From: Alistipes sp.
GTDB lineage: Bacteria > Bacteroidota > Bacteroidia > Bacteroidales > Rikenellaceae
NCBI GenBank assembly: GCA_029065825.1
Contig: JAIEHQ010000022.1
Location: 1-9,999 of the forward strand
Reading direction: 5' to 3'
DNA: 9,999 bases
Part shown: positions 6,428-9,999 of the stretch, in pieces
Numbering within the stretch: position 1 is the stretch's first letter
Layout: the number at the start of each line of letters is the position of its first letter
Made by a program: the position numbers and the translations under genes
Notes under the pieces: model-generated
The model's database searches: none
What the model saw: the letters and a program-made list of their open reading frames with translations, nothing else
What the model was told of the DNA's origin: nothing

Positions 6428-6467
6428 GCGGATTTTGCTCGTCTTTAAAAAGTCAAGAGATTAGGAA

Positions 6468-9422
6468 ATGTTGCGAACGATCTGCATATTGATGATATTG
6501 TTTCTGGCCGGTGCCCAGCGGGCATGGGCCCAAAGCGGTACGGTCAGTGCCGTGGTAATCGATGCCAATACGGGAGAGACCATTCCCGGGGCTGTGGTGG
6601 AGATAGCCCCCAAATCGGCACCCGACAGCAAGAAATACCACACCTCCGGATACGGAGGCGCGTTGCGCATAGCCGACCTGCCCTACGGCGAATATACCCT
6701 CGTGGCTACGTTCATGGGTTATGCGCCGGCCGAACGCGAGATACGTGTGACGCGGCCGGCGGAAGACATCGGCAAAATAGCGCTGGAAGAGACCAGTGTG
6801 GCGCTCGAGACCGTCGTGAAGCAGGTACAGGCCATACGGACCTCGCAGAAGGGCGACACGGTGAGCTACAACGCCGGTGCCTTCAAGGTCGCGGCCGATG
6901 CCGACGTGGAGGGGCTGCTGAAGAAAATGCCCGGCATCACGGTAAGCGGCGGAGAGGTCGAGGCTCAGGGTGAGTCGATCAAGAAGATCTTCGTCGATGG
7001 CAAGGAGTTTTTCGGCGAGGACGTTACCTCGGCGATCAAATCGCTGCCGGCGCAGTCGGTCGATCGCATCGAGATCTACAACAAACTGAGCGACCAGGCC
7101 GAATTCTCGGGCATGGACGACGGCGAAAGCTACAAGGCGATCAACATCGTCACGCACGAAAACATGCGTCAGGGGCAGTTCGGCAAGGTCTATGCCGGAT
7201 ACGGATACGATGCCGACACGCAGACCGAGGCGCGCAACAAATACATGGTCGGCGGCAACGTGAACTTCTTCAGCGGATCGAGCCGCCTGTCGCTCATCGG
7301 TCTGTTCAACAACGTGAACCAGCAGAACTTCTCGTTCGAGGACATTCTGGGCGTTACCGGCAGCTCCCCGGCCGGGGGGCACGGCGGGTTCGGACGCGGC
7401 GTGGGCGAATACATGGTGCGGCACCAGAACGGCGTGGCTTCGGTCAATGCCGTCGGGCTGAACTATTCGGACACCTGGGGACGCAACGATCAGGTCTCGT
7501 TTCAGGGGAGCTACTTCTTCAACGGCACGCGCACGATCAACCGCTCCCGCACCGAACGCTGGTACGAGGATCCTGCGCCGGTCGATACGCTCTACCAGAG
7601 CGATTATTCCCGCACGATGAACTTCAACAACCGGCTGAATGCCCGCATCGAATGGAAAATATCGGACAATCAGTCGCTGATGATCCGTCCCGGCGTGAGC
7701 TTTCAGTCGAACGACCCGTTCGCCACCAGCTACGGCCGTCAGTTCGGCGAAAGCGGGTACAGCGTGATCGACAACTTCGAAGATGCCTTCCGGCACGGCT
7801 ATTCGGTCAATACCGAGGCGATCTACCGCGTGCGTCTGGGAAAACCGGGCCGCACGCTGACCATCGACGGCTTCTTCAACTACTACGATTCGCAGCAGAA
7901 GCGCAACACCTATTCCAACGATGCGGAGGCCTACCTCCCCTATCCGGACATCGACCCCGTTACGGGCGAAGAGTCCCGGCCCGAAGACGCGCAGCTCGAA
8001 CGGCTCATCTACCAGCGGATTCTCAACCCCTCCTACCGCTATCGGATCAACGGCCGCGTGACCTACACCGAACCCGTCTCGAAACATGCGCAGCTGAGTC
8101 TGGGCTACCGCGCCTCGTACAACTACCAGCAGAGCGACCGTGATGCCTACACTACCGGCGCCGACTTCTCCACGACGGGACTGCTGCCCGATCCACAGCT
8201 CTCGAATGCCTACAGAAGCGGCTACACGATCCACTCGCTGGGTCCGGGATTCAACTACACCAAGGAGCGCAACTCCTTTTCGGCCAATGTCTATTACCAG
8301 CGTTCGAGTCTTTCGGGCCAGGTCATTCGCACCGGCTCGGAAGAGATCCGCCACGCCTACAACAACGTGACCTATTTCATGCGGGGGCAGTTCAACATCG
8401 ACCGCGAGAACATGCTGCGCATATTCCTGCGCTCCTATACGGACAACCCCGGCATCACGCAGCTCCAGAACGTCTATGATCTTTCGAATGCCCAATACAT
8501 TACCAAAGGAAATCCCGACCTGCGGCCCTCGTACAGCCACAACATGAGTCTCTACTACGCTCATTCCGATGTCGAGCGGGGAAGCACCTTCATGCTGATG
8601 CTGTGGGCGACGACGACGCAGAACTATCTGGCAAGCAGCACCCGCTTCCGCCCGACGCTCGAAATCGACGATACGGTCTATCGTCCGCTGCAATATACCG
8701 AGCCGGTCAATATGGACGGTTACTGGAATCTGCGGAGCCGCATCAGCTACGGATTCCCCATCAACTGGCTCAAGAGCAACCTCAATCTCAGGGCCGGGGT
8801 AAGTTATTCGCTGGTGCCGAGCCTGATCGACGGGAAGCGCAACAACACGGGCAACCTGGGATACGATGCCGGAATCGTACTGGGCAGCAACATCTCGGAG
8901 CGGATCGACTTCACGCTGTCGTGGGACGGCAGCTACAACGAAGCGGTCAATTCGCTGTCGGCGGCCAACGGCAAGAACCGCTACTTCAACCACCAGGCAT
9001 CGGCCAGCTTCAAATTCGTCTTCGGACGCGGATTCTCCCTCTCGGGCAGTGCCTCCTACATTCAGTATGTCGGATTCACGAACGACTACAACGACGACTA
9101 CCTGCTTTGCAATGTTTTCGTCGGCAAGAAGATCTTCCGCAACCAGCTCGGCGAGATCAACATCGGCGTGAACGACATCTTCAACCAGAATACGGCATTC
9201 GTCCGCACGACCGGTTCGGGCTGGACGCAAAATTCGTGGAACAGCGTCATCGGCCGCTACTACTGCGTGCAGTTCGTTTACAACCTGCGCTTCTTCGGGA
9301 AGAAAGGGTCGAAGAACATCAAGGACTACGACGGAGCGGAACAGCGCTCCGGGGCGGGCGGCATGAACCGGGGCAACACCCAACGGTTCGGTCCGGGCGG
9401 ATTCCCTCCGCCGCGCCGTTAA
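6468..9422 (+). CDS. TonB-dependent-receptor-like outer membrane beta-barrel protein
   Basis: This is a 984-residue outer membrane protein of the Bacteroidota type. Residues 1-21 are a Sec signal peptide with an AWA site before Q22. A carboxypeptidase-regulatory-like beta-sandwich follows at about 23-105 (GTVSAVVIDANTGETIPGA...). A plug-like domain lies at about 115-230, with LLKKMPGITVSGG, IFVDGKEFFGEDV and KLSDQAEFSGMDDGESYKAINIV, all typical of the PF14905-type 'outer membrane protein beta-barrel family'. The rest, from about 237 to 945, is rich in alternating aromatic strands and fits a large barrel, whose last strand is near YYCVQFVYNLRFFG. A basic, Gly/Pro-rich tail of about 40 residues follows. 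There is no SusD-like partner or sigma/anti-sigma pair beside it, so glycan uptake is not indicated; the cargo or role is unknown. ATG 6468 gives a complete signal peptide; no well-spaced Shine-Dalgarno is seen. Downstream is a strong terminator. Confidence 0.88.
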   Translation: MLRTICILMILFLAGAQRAWAQSGTVSAVVIDANTGETIPGAVVEIAPKSAPDSKKYHTSGYGGALRIADLPYGEYTLVATFMGYAPAEREIRVTRPAEDIGKIALEETSVALETVVKQVQAIRTSQKGDTVSYNAGAFKVAADADVEGLLKKMPGITVSGGEVEAQGESIKKIFVDGKEFFGEDVTSAIKSLPAQSVDRIEIYNKLSDQAEFSGMDDGESYKAINIVTHENMRQGQFGKVYAGYGYDADTQTEARNKYMVGGNVNFFSGSSRLSLIGLFNNVNQQNFSFEDILGVTGSSPAGGHGGFGRGVGEYMVRHQNGVASVNAVGLNYSDTWGRNDQVSFQGSYFFNGTRTINRSRTERWYEDPAPVDTLYQSDYSRTMNFNNRLNARIEWKISDNQSLMIRPGVSFQSNDPFATSYGRQFGESGYSVIDNFEDAFRHGYSVNTEAIYRVRLGKPGRTLTIDGFFNYYDSQQKRNTYSNDAEAYLPYPDIDPVTGEESRPEDAQLERLIYQRILNPSYRYRINGRVTYTEPVSKHAQLSLGYRASYNYQQSDRDAYTTGADFSTTGLLPDPQLSNAYRSGYTIHSLGPGFNYTKERNSFSANVYYQRSSLSGQVIRTGSEEIRHAYNNVTYFMRGQFNIDRENMLRIFLRSYTDNPGITQLQNVYDLSNAQYITKGNPDLRPSYSHNMSLYYAHSDVERGSTFMLMLWATTTQNYLASSTRFRPTLEIDDTVYRPLQYTEPVNMDGYWNLRSRISYGFPINWLKSNLNLRAGVSYSLVPSLIDGKRNNTGNLGYDAGIVLGSNISERIDFTLSWDGSYNEAVNSLSAANGKNRYFNHQASASFKFVFGRGFSLSGSASYIQYVGFTNDYNDDYLLCNVFVGKKIFRNQLGEINIGVNDIFNQNTAFVRTTGSGWTQNSWNSVIGRYYCVQFVYNLRFFGKKGSKNIKDYDGAEQRSGAGGMNRGNTQRFGPGGFPPPRR

Positions 9423-9464
9423 AAGGCACTGCGGACGGCAAACCCTCTGCTCTCCCGTGAAGCG

Positions 9465-9504
9465 AAAATCCCTTGCTTGCAATTTCATGCGGGCAAGGGA
9501 TTTT
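9465..9504. terminator. Bidirectional hairpin terminator between convergent genes
   Basis: AAAATCCCTTGC (9465-9476) pairs perfectly with GCAAGGGATTTT (9493-9504). The stem can continue inward by two G-U pairs and GCA/TGC (9479-9481 with 9488-9490), leaving a loop of six. The plus strand continues with TTTTTG, and the minus strand also ends its stem in TTTT. It therefore suits both the outer membrane protein gene and the convergent cupin gene. Confidence 0.88.
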
Positions 9505-9539
9505 TGTTTCAGTCGGCCGCCGGCACACGCGAATCATGC

Positions 9540-9992
9540 CTACCACACAACCGGTTCGGCGAGGATCTCTCCGTCGGCGGCATCCGCTTCGGAGAACGTT
9601 CCGCCGTGATACTGTACGCAGAGCATTACCAGCGGAGCGCTGCCGGTGTTGCGCACGGAGCGCCGTCCGGCGGGAGCCACGCGCACCACACTCCCCTCCC
9701 GCAGGGGAATGATATCGCCGTCGATCTGGAACTCTCCTTCGCCTGCAAGAAAGAAATAAAGCTCCTCGTGGTTCTTGTGGGTGTGGAGAAAGCCCGTTTC
9801 CGAGCCGGGGGCGAAACTCTGGAAGGAAAATTCGCCGCCTGTGGCACCGACGGCGGTCCCGCCGAATACCTTTCCGGGAATCTTCACTTCCGGGCCAAGC
9901 TCCAATACATACCCGTTCAGCTCACTCAGTTTTCCGACATTGACGGCTCCGAAATTCTCTGCCGCCGCGATTTTTTCGATCTGTTTCATCAT
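9540..9992 (-). CDS. Small cupin-domain protein
   Basis: This is a single-domain cupin of 150 residues, probably cytosolic as it has no signal peptide. Cupin motif 1 is clear: H70-T-H72 followed by E77 and G84 (HTHKNHEELYFFLAGEGEF), giving two His and one Glu as metal ligands. Motif 2 is recognisable as G100...P107-A-G109 followed by RRSVRNTG. The histidine expected two residues after PxG is replaced by serine (S112). Metal binding would then rest on three ligands or be altered, so I infer no definite reaction. Such proteins range from dioxygenases and isomerases to sugar or ligand sensors. Two ATG codons stand in a row at 9992 and 9989, and either could be used. The promoter lies beyond the window edge. 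The gene faces the outer membrane protein gene and shares its terminator. Confidence 0.82.
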   Translation of the reverse strand: MMKQIEKIAAAENFGAVNVGKLSELNGYVLELGPEVKIPGKVFGGTAVGATGGEFSFQSFAPGSETGFLHTHKNHEELYFFLAGEGEFQIDGDIIPLREGSVVRVAPAGRRSVRNTGSAPLVMLCVQYHGGTFSEADAADGEILAEPVVW

Positions 9993-9999
9993 GTAATCC

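Larger units (their letters stand above)
6165..6467 (+). other. 303-base intergenic region rich in inverted repeats
   Basis: There is no convincing gene between the gamma-CA stop and the outer membrane protein start. The region holds at least five inverted repeats: 6184-6220, 6231-6282, 6292-6307, 6355-6367 and 6385-6408. It also has a long-range 7-base pairing (6347-6353 with 6421-6427) and a direct repeat at a 60-base offset. None of the hairpins has a proper T-tract after it, so no classic terminator closes the pheT cluster. The last 40 bases (6428-6467) are AT-rich and lead into the next start codon. The separate elements are listed below. Confidence 0.7.

Noticed and set aside
6140..6448. 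102-codon frame filling most of the gap after the gamma-CA gene
   Set aside because: It starts inside the gamma-CA gene in another frame, has no ribosome binding site, and encodes an Arg-rich sequence without any family features. The hairpins explain the region better.
6453..9488. Open antisense frame of 1011 codons covering the whole outer membrane protein gene
   Set aside because: It is in exact codon register with the sense gene and is open only because the sense gene avoids TTA, CTA and TCA. Its translation shows no recognisable domain, while the sense frame has signal peptide, plug and barrel features.

Overview
The window is about 10 kb of gene-dense, GC-rich bacterial chromosome that looks like a member of Bacteroidota. 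An Alistipes-like Rikenellaceae is my best guess. The reasons are promoter boxes of the TAnnTTTG type, a large CarboxypepD_reg/plug/beta-barrel outer membrane protein, a PheT of Bacteroidota length and style, and very strong avoidance of TTA, CTA and TCA codons. No phage, transposon, CRISPR or resistance gene is visible, and most genes are housekeeping genes.

Layout, left to right. Bases 1-77 hold the last codons of an upstream gene and a strong GC-rich terminator. A Bacteroidota-type promoter (104-135) then reads into a UbiA-family prenyltransferase (156-1022), probably of the menaquinone-related MqnP/'UbiA-other' branch. After 76 bases with two TAnnTTTG boxes comes a tight co-directional cluster: pheT (1099-3582), mazG (3606-4409), a lipoprotein aspartyl protease with a PDZ-like tail (4406-5623, overlapping mazG by ATGA), and a gamma-carbonic-anhydrase-like hexapeptide protein (5628-6164). 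Gaps of 23, -4 and 4 bases suggest one transcript. The members join translation (PheT), nucleotide-pool cleaning (MazG), an envelope protease and a metal-dependent trimeric enzyme. They do not form an obvious single pathway.

A 303-base gap (6165-6467) follows. It holds no convincing gene but an unusual density of inverted repeats, a degenerate direct repeat at a 60-base offset, and a possible branched leader RNA just before the next gene. This is the least explained part of the window. Next comes a 984-residue outer membrane beta-barrel protein (6468-9422) with signal peptide, carboxypeptidase-regulatory-like domain, plug-like domain and a Gly/Pro/Arg-rich tail. It converges on a small cupin gene on the minus strand (9540-9992), and a bidirectional hairpin terminator (9465-9504) separates the two.

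I do not see a clear new multi-gene system. The best candidates for follow-up are the structured non-coding region 6165-6467 and the coupled mazG-protease pair.
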